This document shows, piece by piece, positions 26,360 to 35,150 of a stretch of 53,356 nt of DNA. Numbering within the stretch: the stretch's first letter is position 1; each line of letters opens with the position of its first letter. A program made the position numbers and the translations under genes. The notes beneath the pieces are model-generated. The model was not told the origin of the DNA, made no database searches, and was given only the letters and a program-made list of their open reading frames with translations. The stretch is from Vibrio ruber DSM 16370 (GTDB lineage Bacteria; Pseudomonadota; Gammaproteobacteria; Enterobacterales; Vibrionaceae), in assembly GCF_900163965.1 (NCBI RefSeq), contig NZ_FULE01000004.1, positions 1-53,356 of the forward strand. The letters run 5' to 3'.

Positions 26360-27311
26360 CGCATTAATACAATTGGTGCCGACCCTCAGCAACCAACGTC
26401 AGCTATGCCTGCTCGGGGCTGCGGTGATCGACATTGTGACCGAAACGCCAAACTTACCGAAGCGTGGCGAAGATATCGAAATTCAGGAGAAAGGGATTCA
26501 TGTCGGTGGGTGTGCGCTCAATATCGCGATCGCGATCCAAAGACTCGGACTCCAATCGGTGAATGCGCTACCGATCGGTCATGGGCGATGGGCGGAGCTG
26601 ATTCGTCAGGCAATGGCAGACAAAGGTTTGAGCAGTTGTCTTGAAGATCATAGCGGTGATAATGGATGGTGTCTTGCCCTCGTTGAGCCGGATGGAGAAC
26701 GGACATTTCTCTCTGTCAGTGGTGTTGAGAACCACTGGAGCAAGAACAATCTCAATCAACTGCCACTCGATAAAGATGCAATCATTTATTTATCTGGCTA
26801 TCAGTTGGCGTCTGCATCGGGTGAAGAAATCATTTCTTGGTTAGAAACCTTACCCGATACCAACCTGCTGTTTATCGACTTCGGACCGAGAATCGCTGAC
26901 ATTAATGCGGTGCTTCTGGAGCGTTTGTTAGCGCTCAAACCTATTGTTTCTTTAAACCGACAAGAAGCGCAACGGTTGGGGATGCAAGATAGTCGGCGGT
27001 TTATCGAACAATGGTTTTCGCGTTACGGTTGTCCGCTGATTTTGCGTATTGACAGCGACGGAGCGTTCTTCAATAACGGTGAATTGTGCGGTACAGTCGC
27101 ACCGTTTCCGGCTAAAGTCGTTGACACCATCGGTGCCGGTGACTCTCATGCCGGCGGTGTTTTGGCTGGCTTAAGTTCAGGCTGGGATCTTGCTGATGCC
27201 GTCTTATTGGGCAATGCTGTGGCATCTTATGTGGTCAGCCATGAAGGGGGAGACTGTGCGCCAAGTGTCGAGCAAATTACAAAGTATTTGCGTGCATATG
27301 ATCCGCATTGA
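26346..27311 (+). CDS. yegV: PfkB-family sugar kinase (YegV-like)
   Basis: A 321-residue ribokinase/PfkB-type kinase. Signatures are GAAVIDIV near residue 24, the GG of HVGGCALNIAIAIQRLG and the PfkB catalytic motif DTIGAGDSHAGGVLAGL near residue 260, with the catalytic Asp in GAGD. It would phosphorylate a sugar or nucleoside released by the YegU-like enzyme. AAGGAG lies 5-8 nt before ATGATG; the start overlaps the end of yegU by 14 nt, which indicates translational coupling. It begins with two Met codons, and the first is chosen. Confidence 0.9.
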   Translation: MMPHNALIQLVPTLSNQRQLCLLGAAVIDIVTETPNLPKRGEDIEIQEKGIHVGGCALNIAIAIQRLGLQSVNALPIGHGRWAELIRQAMADKGLSSCLEDHSGDNGWCLALVEPDGERTFLSVSGVENHWSKNNLNQLPLDKDAIIYLSGYQLASASGEEIISWLETLPDTNLLFIDFGPRIADINAVLLERLLALKPIVSLNRQEAQRLGMQDSRRFIEQWFSRYGCPLILRIDSDGAFFNNGELCGTVAPFPAKVVDTIGAGDSHAGGVLAGLSSGWDLADAVLLGNAVASYVVSHEGGDCAPSVEQITKYLRAYDPH

Positions 27312-27485
27312 TTTGTGGTGTCTGGTTCGGGAAGTAAGCTCACGCTTAGAATCTCAAAACGTAATCAATCAATAAACTAAAACTGAGAGCTAGATCACCT
27401 CAAATTTAGCTCTTCATCTCACGTCTATGTACCCATTGATAATATCCGTTATACTGGCTGCATTACTGATAAAAATTAGAACCTT

Positions 27486-28226
27486 ATGACAACGTACCAG
27501 TCTCTTATCGACCTTATCCAAACTCGTATTGAGCAGCAGGATAAATCTCCGCTCTATCTCAAGATTGCAGAGTCCGTTAAACATGCGATGCAACAGCATA
27601 TCCTGAAAGGTGGCGACTTTATCCCGACTGAGCGAGAGTTTGGTGAATTACTTGGGGTATCAAGGATTACGGTAAGAAAAGCGTTGGATTTACTGGATAA
27701 AGACGGGGTGATTGTACGTTCTCGAGGTTTGGGAACCATGATCAGTGAAACAGTTGAATACTCAGGGAAGACAGCAACCAGTTTTTCTCAGCAAGTTGTG
27801 TTAACCGGGAAAAAACCGGACACGTTATGGATTAAAAAAGATACAGTGCCTTGCTCTGCCGACATTGCAAAAACCTTGAATCTTAAGCAAGGTGAACAAG
27901 TGTTTCTGCTAAAGCGTGTGCGTTATATTGATGAACAAGCCGTCTCTATCGAAGAGTCTTACGTCCCATCAGCGTTGATTCATGACCCCGATGAAATCCA
28001 GTTGTCACTTTACGACTATTTTCAAAGTCAGAATATTACACCTTCCCGAACTCAAAGCCGGGTGTCAGCCAAAATGCCAACCGAAGAATCACTTGAGAAG
28101 CTCAACATCGATGAACATACCCCCGTACTATTGATTGAGCAGACGGCATTCGATAACACTGGCCGACCGATTGAGTACAGTATTAACCATTGTCGTGGCG
28201 ATTTGTATGTGTTTGTCAGCGAATAG
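27486..28226 (+). CDS. yegW: GntR-family regulator with UTRA domain (YegW-like)
   Basis: A 246-residue GntR/HutC-type regulator. An N-terminal winged helix (about 25-90) carries PTEREFGELLGVSRITVRKALDLL. A UTRA effector domain (about 100-240) has KRVRYIDEQAVSIEESYVP and the C-terminal YSINHCRGDLYVF. It probably represses the yegTUV-like genes and is released by a pathway metabolite. It begins 174 bp after the kinase gene, so it may have its own promoter. A GTTATAC element lies in that spacer and resembles part of the inverted repeat before the transporter. Confidence 0.88.
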   Translation: MTTYQSLIDLIQTRIEQQDKSPLYLKIAESVKHAMQQHILKGGDFIPTEREFGELLGVSRITVRKALDLLDKDGVIVRSRGLGTMISETVEYSGKTATSFSQQVVLTGKKPDTLWIKKDTVPCSADIAKTLNLKQGEQVFLLKRVRYIDEQAVSIEESYVPSALIHDPDEIQLSLYDYFQSQNITPSRTQSRVSAKMPTEESLEKLNIDEHTPVLLIEQTAFDNTGRPIEYSINHCRGDLYVFVSE

Positions 28227-28249
28227 AGGTTGTGAGTTGTACAAATTGT

Positions 28250-28278
28250 AATAGCCAGCAATATAATTGCTGGCTATT
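28250..28278. terminator. Hairpin between convergent regulator and CoA-disulfide reductase genes
   Basis: A perfect 13-bp stem (AATAGCCAGCAAT / ATTGCTGGCTATT) with a 3-nt loop. T-runs are weak on both sides. Confidence 0.7.
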
Positions 28279-28300
28279 GGCATTACATAGACGGGGCTGA

Positions 28301-29998
28301 CTACGCTGTGGCGAACTTGTAAGTACGATAGCCACCGATGAGATTACGTGCTCTGAAGCCATTGTTGACCAGTTGCCGATAGGCAACGTTACCGCGTAAC
28401 CCAACTTGACAGTAAATAATGATTTCTTTGTCTTTCGGTAATTCATTCAGGCGTTGACGTAGCTGATCCACCGGAATATTAATGGCACCTTCCAGATAAC
28501 CGTTTTGTAATTCACCGGGATTACGGACATCCAGTAACAACTGCTCGTCAGTGAGGTGATCAATTTCGTCAAAGTGAATTGCCGTAGAATCGCCTTTGAT
28601 CAGGTTGTTTGCCACAAATGCTGCTTGGTTAATCACATCCTTCGCACTTCCGTATGGCGGCGCGTAAGTCAGCTCAAGGTGTTGTAGTTGTTCAACTGTC
28701 ATTCCGGCACGCTGGGCCACCGCCATCACATCAATACGTTTATCGACACCGTCTTTCCCGACCGCTTGCGCACCGAAAATCTGGCCTGATTTTGGATCGA
28801 ACAGCATTTTGAACGATACCACTTCAGCGCCCGGGTAGTAGCTGGCGTGACTTGCTGTGTGGACATACACTTTTTGGTACGCAACGCCTTCACGTTTGAG
28901 CTGTTTCTCGTTCTTACCGGTTGAAGCCACGGCTAAGTCAAAGATCTTACAAATCGCAGTACCTTGAGTCCCCTGATAAGTTTCACTCCGACCAAGCATG
29001 TTATCTGCTGCCATTCGACCTTGGCGGTTGGCCGGCCCCGCTAAAGGAACCAATGTTTGTTTGCCAGTGACGAAGTCTTTATCTTCGATGGCATCACCGA
29101 CTGCGTAGATTGATGGATCGCTGGTTTGCATATATTCATTGGTATAAATACCACCAAGTTCACCGATTTGCAGACCCGCTTCTGATGCCAGTTTGGTTTC
29201 AGGACGAACACCGATCGCCATGATGAGGATATCAGTTGTGAGCGTGTCGCCATCACTTAGTATTAGCTCAAGTTCGCCATTCACGTGTTGGTGCTCTGTT
29301 TGACCGGAATCCATGCTCGCCAATGATGTTGTTGGTTTGAATTCTACTGATTTCAGCGCGGTAGACAGGCGTAAATCGATGCCTTTTGCTTTGATCTCTG
29401 CGTGAACAAACCCTGCCATTTCTCGGTCAACGGGCGTCATTACTTGGTCGGCCATCTCTAACAGCGTGGTTTTAATTCCAAGCTGATGGAAAGCTTCCAT
29501 CATTTCCAAACCGATAAAGCCACCGCCTACAACAGTAGCGTGGTCAACTTGGTTGGTGTGAATGGTTTGGAGGATGTTATCCATATCCGGGATATTGCGT
29601 AGTGAATGCGTTAACGGGTTATCTAAACCTGGAATTGGCGGAACAACCGGTCCTGCTCCCGGGCTTAGAAGGAGAAAATCATAGCTTTCCGTGTATTCAC
29701 TTTGGTCTGGCAGATGACGAACCGTGATGGTTTTCTCTTCACGGTTGATACGAAGCACCTCACTCATAACGCGGACATCTACGTTAAAGCGTGCGAGGAA
29801 ACTTTCTGGTGTTTGTAGCAGCAGTTTACTGCGTTCTTTGATTTCACCACCAATATGATAGGGCAATCCACAATTGGCAAAAGAGATGAACGGACCACGT
29901 TCGAACATCAGGATTTGTGCTGTTTCACTGAGACGACGAGCGCGGGCGGCTGCCGAAGCGCCGCCGGCAACACCACCGATAATTACAATTTTTGTCAT
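28301..29998 (-). CDS. CoA-disulfide reductase / rhodanese fusion (CoADR-Rhd)
   Basis: A 565-residue fusion. The first ~450 residues are a class-A flavoprotein disulfide reductase with FAD site GGVAGGASAAARARRL, redox-active Cys43 in SFANCGLPYHIGG, NAD(P) site GGGFIGLEMMEAF and YAVGDAIE. Residues about 480-565 are a rhodanese domain with active Cys530 (YCQVGLRG). The architecture matches NAD(P)H persulfide/polysulfide reductases (CoA-persulfide reductases), which handle sulfane sulfur. It follows the DUF2892 gene by 30 bp on the same strand and is divergent from a BigR/SqrR-like regulator, which supports a persulfide or sulfide detoxification role. Confidence 0.93.
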   Translation of the reverse strand: MTKIVIIGGVAGGASAAARARRLSETAQILMFERGPFISFANCGLPYHIGGEIKERSKLLLQTPESFLARFNVDVRVMSEVLRINREEKTITVRHLPDQSEYTESYDFLLLSPGAGPVVPPIPGLDNPLTHSLRNIPDMDNILQTIHTNQVDHATVVGGGFIGLEMMEAFHQLGIKTTLLEMADQVMTPVDREMAGFVHAEIKAKGIDLRLSTALKSVEFKPTTSLASMDSGQTEHQHVNGELELILSDGDTLTTDILIMAIGVRPETKLASEAGLQIGELGGIYTNEYMQTSDPSIYAVGDAIEDKDFVTGKQTLVPLAGPANRQGRMAADNMLGRSETYQGTQGTAICKIFDLAVASTGKNEKQLKREGVAYQKVYVHTASHASYYPGAEVVSFKMLFDPKSGQIFGAQAVGKDGVDKRIDVMAVAQRAGMTVEQLQHLELTYAPPYGSAKDVINQAAFVANNLIKGDSTAIHFDEIDHLTDEQLLLDVRNPGELQNGYLEGAINIPVDQLRQRLNELPKDKEIIIYCQVGLRGNVAYRQLVNNGFRARNLIGGYRTYKFATA

Positions 29999-30028
29999 AA
30001 GTAAGCCTTTTCACGTTTGCGACTGATA

Positions 30029-30217
30029 CTACGCTTTTAATCCGAATTTTTTGAGAATGAATGCCGCCGGACAAATACCGGTCAACGCACTTTGAATGAG
30101 GTTGAGTCCGACAAAAACAGTCAACCAGACAAAATAGGGATGGACAAAATAAGTCAAAATAACGGATAGCAATACCATGCTTCCGGCCATGATTCGAACG
30201 CCATTTTCAATAGTCAT
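30029..30217 (-). CDS. DUF2892 small membrane protein
   Basis: A 62-residue protein with two hydrophobic segments (about 8-25 and 29-50), a short positively charged end and the family wording RIMAGSMVLLSVIL, VGLNLIQSALTGICPAAFILKKFG. DUF2892 domains often occur with or fused to rhodaneses, as in YgaP, where they place the enzyme at the membrane. A single Cys near the cytosolic face (GICPA) is typical of the group. The ATG at 30217 has AAGGAG 6 nt upstream; a longer in-frame start has none. It is the first gene of an operon with the CoA-disulfide reductase/rhodanese. Confidence 0.9.
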   Translation of the reverse strand: MTIENGVRIMAGSMVLLSVILTYFVHPYFVWLTVFVGLNLIQSALTGICPAAFILKKFGLKA

Positions 30218-30243
30218 GACATACTCCTTGTGGGGATTTCTTG

Positions 30244-30270
30244 TGATGGTCACTCTATAAGTGACCATCA
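30244..30270. promoter_or_regulatory. Perfect inverted repeat in the divergent sulfur-gene promoter
   Basis: TGATGGTCAC / GTGACCATCA, 10-bp arms with a 7-nt spacer, 27 bp before the DUF2892 start codon. It could be an operator or a 5'-UTR hairpin. Confidence 0.5.
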
Positions 30271-30306
30271 ATCTAAAAGAGACTATAGATCTAAAAATTA
30301 GTGAAG

Positions 30307-30364
30307 TCTAATTTAATATAGTCTAATATTTGTATTTCTAAATAAGATTTATCTAATATAATAA
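30307..30364. promoter_or_regulatory. AT-rich repeats, candidate BigR/SqrR-type operator
   Basis: TCTAAT occurs at 30307, 30322 and 30352, twice extended to TCTAATAT. The region is almost only A and T and separates the divergent DUF2892 and ArsR-family genes. AT-rich dyads are known for BigR-type operators; matching to this regulator is inference. Confidence 0.45.
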
Positions 30365-30394
30365 ACATAGAAATCTTTTTTTCGTGGAGTGTTC

Positions 30395-30748
30395 ATGCAA
30401 GTCAACCATGATCTTAACCAAGTCACTGAGATTGAGCGCATCAAAGCCCATGCTCAGGAGGCGGCTGATTTTTTGAAAATGATGGCACACCCTGAGCGAT
30501 TAATGGTTTTATGCCAACTGATACAGGGAGAGGTCGGGGTCGGACAACTCCAACGGAATTCGACCCTGAGTCAGTCCGCACTCTCTCAGCATTTGACGGT
30601 GCTGCGTAAACATCATTTAGTCGCGTGTCGTAAATCCTCACAGCAGGTGTTTTATTCACTGGCTGATAGCCGGTCTGCACAGATCATTGTCAATTTGCAG
30701 ATGCTGTTTTGTGAAGCACCCGAGTCAGAGCGCCATCAACGGAAATAA
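30395..30748 (+). CDS. ArsR-family regulator, BigR/SqrR/YgaV-like
   Basis: A 117-residue winged-helix protein with STLSQSALSQHLTVLRKHHLVACRK as the recognition region. It has cysteines at 40, 78 and 106. Cys40 and Cys106 occupy the positions remembered for the persulfide-sensing pair of SqrR (Cys41/Cys107), which forms a tetrasulfide bridge and leaves the DNA. The CxC metal site of true ArsR is absent. GGAG lies 5 nt before the ATG at 30395. It is divergent from the DUF2892/CoADR-rhodanese operon and only 32 bp upstream of an RND adaptor gene on the same strand, so it may control both. Confidence 0.85.
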   Translation: MQVNHDLNQVTEIERIKAHAQEAADFLKMMAHPERLMVLCQLIQGEVGVGQLQRNSTLSQSALSQHLTVLRKHHLVACRKSSQQVFYSLADSRSAQIIVNLQMLFCEAPESERHQRK

Positions 30749-30780
30749 CAACAAGAGGTTCGCCAAAGGAGGGGAATCTG

Positions 30781-31839
30781 ATGAAGCAGTACATACGACA
30801 ATTAGCCTTTATCTTAGCGGGACAGACGCTTTTAGGTGGACAAGTCTTCGCAGGACAGACGGTTTTGGAGGCACAGGCAGGAAAATCGTTAGCGGGACAG
30901 ACACTAACAGTCGCGCGTCAAACGATACCGGAGCAAGTCACATTCGATGGGATTGTGCAGCCTGTCAATCAAGGGACAGTTGCAGCTCAGACTTCCGGGC
31001 GAGTTGTGGGCATGTACGTGGATGTGAATGATGTCGTGCAGCAAGGTGATGTGTTACTTGATATCAGTGCGACCCAACAAACCGCGTCTTACGATGCTGC
31101 GATGGCGCAACTGAATCAGGCCGTTGCTCAGAATAACGAAGCTCAGACACAGGTAAAGCGCTTTCGACAGTTAATTTCACGAGGTGCGGTTTCTCAAGGG
31201 CAGCTCGATAGTGCAGAAGCGCGTGCCCGAACTACGTCTGCGGCTGTTCAGGCCGCCAAGGCCGCGGTGGTGCAGGCGAAAGATGCATTAGGCTATACCA
31301 GTATTAAAGCGCCTTATGCCGGGATTGTAACTCAGCGTCATGTTGAGTTGGGAGAAACGGTTACGCCCGGAATGCCGTTATTGAGTGGTTATGGGATGTC
31401 ACCGTTGCGGGTCGAATTTCAAATGCCGCAGCGATATCGTGCTTTGGTGACACAGGCGCAACAGTTTTCAATTGAATTACCGGATGGGCAGGTATTACAG
31501 CCAAGTCAGTATACGTTATTCCGTTATGCCGATCCGCAATCTCATACGTTTACGATTCGCTTAAGATTACCGGAGACGAGCGACGCTGAACTTGCGCCCG
31601 GGATGTGGGTGAAAGCGTCATTCCATACCGGGGACAGACAGGTTGTGCTGGTACCGAAAACTGCGGTGATCAGAAGAGGAGAGCTGAGTGCCGTGTTTCG
31701 TGTGAAGGGTGAGGAAAAAACACAGCGACTGAATCCGGTCCGGATCGGGCAGGACTATGGTGATTCGGTTGAAATTTTATCCGGACTGGAAATCGGGGAT
31801 CAGATTGTAACCCATGCATTTCCTATCGATGCACAGTAA
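30781..31839 (+). CDS. RND efflux periplasmic adaptor subunit (membrane fusion protein)
   Basis: A 352-residue adaptor that links an inner-membrane RND pump to an outer-membrane channel. A signal-like hydrophobic start (LAFILAGQTLLGGQVFAG) is followed by a beta-barrel/lipoyl region (DGIVQPVNQGTVAAQTSGRVVGM), an alpha hairpin (about 95-160) and a lipoyl return (GYTSIKAPYAGIVTQRHVELGETV). AGGAGGGG lies 6-10 nt before the ATG. The first 45 residues contain AGQT three times and a GGQV, because the DNA carries three GGACAGAC repeats there. The hydrophobic core is short for a signal peptide, so the start of the protein has probably been altered by repeats. It is 12 bp before the RND gene. Confidence 0.88.
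   Translation: MKQYIRQLAFILAGQTLLGGQVFAGQTVLEAQAGKSLAGQTLTVARQTIPEQVTFDGIVQPVNQGTVAAQTSGRVVGMYVDVNDVVQQGDVLLDISATQQTASYDAAMAQLNQAVAQNNEAQTQVKRFRQLISRGAVSQGQLDSAEARARTTSAAVQAAKAAVVQAKDALGYTSIKAPYAGIVTQRHVELGETVTPGMPLLSGYGMSPLRVEFQMPQRYRALVTQAQQFSIELPDGQVLQPSQYTLFRYADPQSHTFTIRLRLPETSDAELAPGMWVKASFHTGDRQVVLVPKTAVIRRGELSAVFRVKGEEKTQRLNPVRIGQDYGDSVEILSGLEIGDQIVTHAFPIDAQ
30820..30904 (+). repeat. Three GGACAGAC motifs inside the adaptor coding sequence
   Basis: GGACAGACGC (30820-30829), GGACAGACGG (30853-30862) and GGACAGACAC (30895-30904) at 33 and 42 bp spacing, both multiples of three. A degenerate GGACAAGTC lies between the first two. A further copy, GGACAGACAG, is at 31632-31641 in the same gene. 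Confidence 0.85.
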
Positions 31840-31851
31840 GAGGGGCGCATA

Positions 31852-34800
31852 ATGGAAAAAAAACTGGGCATTTCCGGGCGGATTGCCGCACTGTTTCAAC
31901 ACTCGGCTATAACCCCGTTGTTAGCGTTGGTTGGGTTACTCATGGGCGTGTTTGCTGTGCTGGTCACTCCGAAAGAGGAGGAGCCGCAAATTGATGTGAC
32001 TTTTGCCGATATTTATATCCCTTTTCCCGGTGCTTCTCCGGCGGAAGTCGAACATTTGGTCACCAACCCGGCAGAGCAAATTATCTCCGAGATTCAGGGC
32101 ATTGATAATATCTATTCTTTTTCACAACCGGACGGTGCCCTGATTGTTGCGATTTTTAAAGTGGGTGTGTCGCGCAATGATGCAGTGGTGAGAACCTATA
32201 ATAAACTGTATTCGAATAAAGACTGGATGCCGAGTGGTGTTGGTGTCGGTGAGCCGGTGATCAAACCGCGAGGCATTGAAGATGTGCCAATTGTCAGCCT
32301 GACCCTCAGTAATCCCGACGGTCAGATGACGCAACAACAACTGACGGAAGTGGCACATGGTCTCGAAACAGCGCTGAAAACCATTGACGGAACTCGGGAT
32401 ATTTATACCGTCGGGGGACATGACATGATTGTTGATGTCCGGCTCGATCCGGTGCGGATGAATAGTTTTGGTATCACTATTGATCAACTGAATCAGGTAT
32501 TTCAGTCTGCTAACGTCCATTCCCCGCTGTTGAGCATTACCGATCAGAATCAAGCAATTCCGGTCCGCATCGGGCAATTTCTCCATCACGTGGCGGATGT
32601 CAGACAACTTTTGGTCGGAATGTATCATCAGGCACCGGTCTATCTGAGTGATATTGCCACTGTAAACTTAGGTGCCAATACCCCGACTCAGCATGTTTGG
32701 ACCAGTGATAAATCGACGTTGATCCCAGCCGTGACTATCGCCATTGCGAAAAAATCCGGGGAAAATGCGGTGGCGGTTGCTCGGGATGTAGAAGCGCGAT
32801 TGCAGGTACTGAAGAACCAGTTGATCCCCGCGGAAGTGAAAGTCGATGTGACGCGTAACTACGGCAGTACGGCTGCGGAAAAGAGCCATACTTTGATTGG
32901 TAAACTGATGTTTGCCACCGGTGCGGTGGTCATCCTTGTGCTGATCACGATGGGATGGCGAGAAGCCATTGTGGTTGGTATAGCGGTGATGATTACCCTG
33001 ATGATGACGCTGTTTGCCTCATGGGCATGGGGGTTTACCATCAACCGAGTCTCTCTGTTTGCGTTGATCTTTTCCATCGGTATTTTAGTTGATGATGCCA
33101 TTGTGGTGGTGGAAAACATTCATCGCCATATGGCATTAAAAGGTCAGCGGTTTTCGTTACCTGATGCCGTCGATGAAGTCGGGGGGCCGACGATTCTGGC
33201 AACGTTTACCGTGATCGCAGCGCTATTACCAATGGCGTTTGTCACCGGGTTAATGGGGCCGTATATGAGCCCGATTCCGATCAATGCATCGATGGGGATG
33301 TTTATCTCGTTGGCTGTCGCGTTTGTGTTAACCCCTTGGTTAGCCGTGAAATTACTGCGCAATCAGTCTCATTCCCAGCCAAAAGAACCGAGTCAGGCAA
33401 TTGTACAGCGGATCATGGCACCTTTTGTGTTATCACCCCGTCAACGGCGGAATCGCTGGTTACTCGGTGGCGGGATCGTGATGCTGATTATCGGTTCACT
33501 ATTGCTTCCTGTTTATCAGGCCGTGGTTCTGAAAATGTTGCCGTTTGATAATAAATCTGAATTTCAGGTGATACTGGATATGCCGGATGACACATCGTTG
33601 GAACGCACGCAACGGGTGCTATTCGACATGGCGACCGTGCTTGATCAGTCTCCTGAAGTGCATGATTATCAAATTTATGCCGGGACTGCGGCACCGATGA
33701 ACTTTAATGGTCTGGTCCGGCATTATTTTACCCGCTCTGGCTCTTATCAGGGGGATATTCAGGTGAATTTGTTGCCCAAGGGTGCGCGGGATAAAGACAG
33801 CCATCAGATTGCCGGTGAACTCCGGCCAAAGCTGGTGGCGGTTGCCCGTGCATTTGGCGGCAAAGTGAAAGTGGTTGAAGTACCACCGGGCCCGCCGGTT
33901 TGGTCTCCGATTTTAGCGGAAGTCTACGGGCCGACTGAAGCGGTGCGTTCAAAAGCTGCGCGTCAGATTCGTCACTTATTCCAAACCAGTGCCGATATTG
34001 TCGATGTGGATATTTATCTGCCTGAGCCGCATCAACAGTGGCAGGTGATGATCGATCGTCATAAAGCGGCTCTCGTTCAAGTACCTTATGCCTCGATTGT
34101 TCAGACGCTGGCGACCGCAATTGGTGGTCAGCCTGTCAGCTATTTGCACACAGATTATAGTAAGTATCCGGTTCCGATTCAGCTTCAGGCGAGCGAAGGG
34201 GATAAGGCAAATCTGTCACAACTGCTTGAAATGCGAGTCACCAGTCAGAACGGGATCGCGTATCCATTGTCTGATTTGGTTCGGGTGCATCAGGTCACCG
34301 CAGATGATTATATCATGCATAAGAATCTAATCCCGATGGTAATGGTGGTCGGTGATATGTCCGGTCGCACGGACAGCCCACTCTATGGCATGTTTGAGAT
34401 CGCCAGTCGGATGAAAACGCTGCCATTTCCGGTTGAGCAAAACTACATCCATCAACCCTCGGGGCTCAGTCAGGTTGCGGTGTTGTGGGATGGTGAGTGG
34501 AAAATTACCTACGAAACTTTTCGTGATATGGGGATTGCCTATGCTGTCGGTATGATCTTGATCTATCTGTTGGTTGTGGCGCATTTTAAATCTTACCTGA
34601 CACCGCTGATTATCATGTCTCCGATTCCATTGACGATGATTGGTGTGATGCCGGGACATGCACTTCTGCAGGCACAATTTACGGCAACCTCAATGATCGG
34701 CATGATTGCGTTAGCCGGAATCATTGTGCGGAACTCGATTTTGCTGGTGGACTTTATCCGTCAGGAGCACGCGCAGGGAATGGTTTTTTCTGAAGCCGTG

Positions 34801-35001
34801 ATCAATTCTGTCAGAGTGCGGGCAAAACCGATTTTGTTGACTGCGTTAGCAGCAATGATTGGCTCACTGTTTATTCTCGATGATCCGATCTTTAACGGGT
34901 TGGCGATCAGTTTGATTTTCGGGGTTTTTGTGTCCACATTACTGACACTGGTTGTGATTCCGGTGCTGTATTTTGCCGTGATGAAGAATCGTCTTGAATG
35001 A
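31852..35001 (+). CDS. RND-family efflux permease (HAE/CzcA-like)
   Basis: A 1049-residue inner-membrane pump driven by protons, with 12 expected membrane segments and two large periplasmic loops. The first segment starts near residue 17 (SAITPLLALVGLLMGVFAVL). The PGASPAEVEHLVTNPAEQ porter motif is at about 59-76. The TM4 proton-relay motif GILVDDAIVVVEN is near residue 413. The duplicate repeat half ends LAGIIVRNSILLVDF. It is close to the RND group of unknown substrate sometimes annotated as multidrug or biocide export. It has no outer-membrane gene of its own here. Operon with the adaptor and probably with the BigR-like regulator, an unusual link to sulfur sensing. Confidence 0.93.
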   Translation: MEKKLGISGRIAALFQHSAITPLLALVGLLMGVFAVLVTPKEEEPQIDVTFADIYIPFPGASPAEVEHLVTNPAEQIISEIQGIDNIYSFSQPDGALIVAIFKVGVSRNDAVVRTYNKLYSNKDWMPSGVGVGEPVIKPRGIEDVPIVSLTLSNPDGQMTQQQLTEVAHGLETALKTIDGTRDIYTVGGHDMIVDVRLDPVRMNSFGITIDQLNQVFQSANVHSPLLSITDQNQAIPVRIGQFLHHVADVRQLLVGMYHQAPVYLSDIATVNLGANTPTQHVWTSDKSTLIPAVTIAIAKKSGENAVAVARDVEARLQVLKNQLIPAEVKVDVTRNYGSTAAEKSHTLIGKLMFATGAVVILVLITMGWREAIVVGIAVMITLMMTLFASWAWGFTINRVSLFALIFSIGILVDDAIVVVENIHRHMALKGQRFSLPDAVDEVGGPTILATFTVIAALLPMAFVTGLMGPYMSPIPINASMGMFISLAVAFVLTPWLAVKLLRNQSHSQPKEPSQAIVQRIMAPFVLSPRQRRNRWLLGGGIVMLIIGSLLLPVYQAVVLKMLPFDNKSEFQVILDMPDDTSLERTQRVLFDMATVLDQSPEVHDYQIYAGTAAPMNFNGLVRHYFTRSGSYQGDIQVNLLPKGARDKDSHQIAGELRPKLVAVARAFGGKVKVVEVPPGPPVWSPILAEVYGPTEAVRSKAARQIRHLFQTSADIVDVDIYLPEPHQQWQVMIDRHKAALVQVPYASIVQTLATAIGGQPVSYLHTDYSKYPVPIQLQASEGDKANLSQLLEMRVTSQNGIAYPLSDLVRVHQVTADDYIMHKNLIPMVMVVGDMSGRTDSPLYGMFEIASRMKTLPFPVEQNYIHQPSGLSQVAVLWDGEWKITYETFRDMGIAYAVGMILIYLLVVAHFKSYLTPLIIMSPIPLTMIGVMPGHALLQAQFTATSMIGMIALAGIIVRNSILLVDFIRQEHAQGMVFSEAVINSVRVRAKPILLTALAAMIGSLFILDDPIFNGLAISLIFGVFVSTLLTLVVIPVLYFAVMKNRLE

Positions 35002-35107
35002 AAAATCTACCTTGGTAGCGAAAAAAATTCCATTTTCAGCGATGTACTTCAATAAATGAGATCTGCTGATAATAATCGTGTTTATCTTATCCATTCACTG
35101 TGCTTTG

Positions 35108-35121
35108 TTGATCCTGATCAA
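35108..35121. promoter_or_regulatory. FNR binding site upstream of nrdD
   Basis: TTGAT-CCTG-ATCAA, a perfect match to the FNR consensus, 118 bp before the nrdD start codon. It fits anaerobic activation. Confidence 0.85.
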
Positions 35122-35150
35122 TACATGTGCAGAGGGCTTTTCGTTAAATG

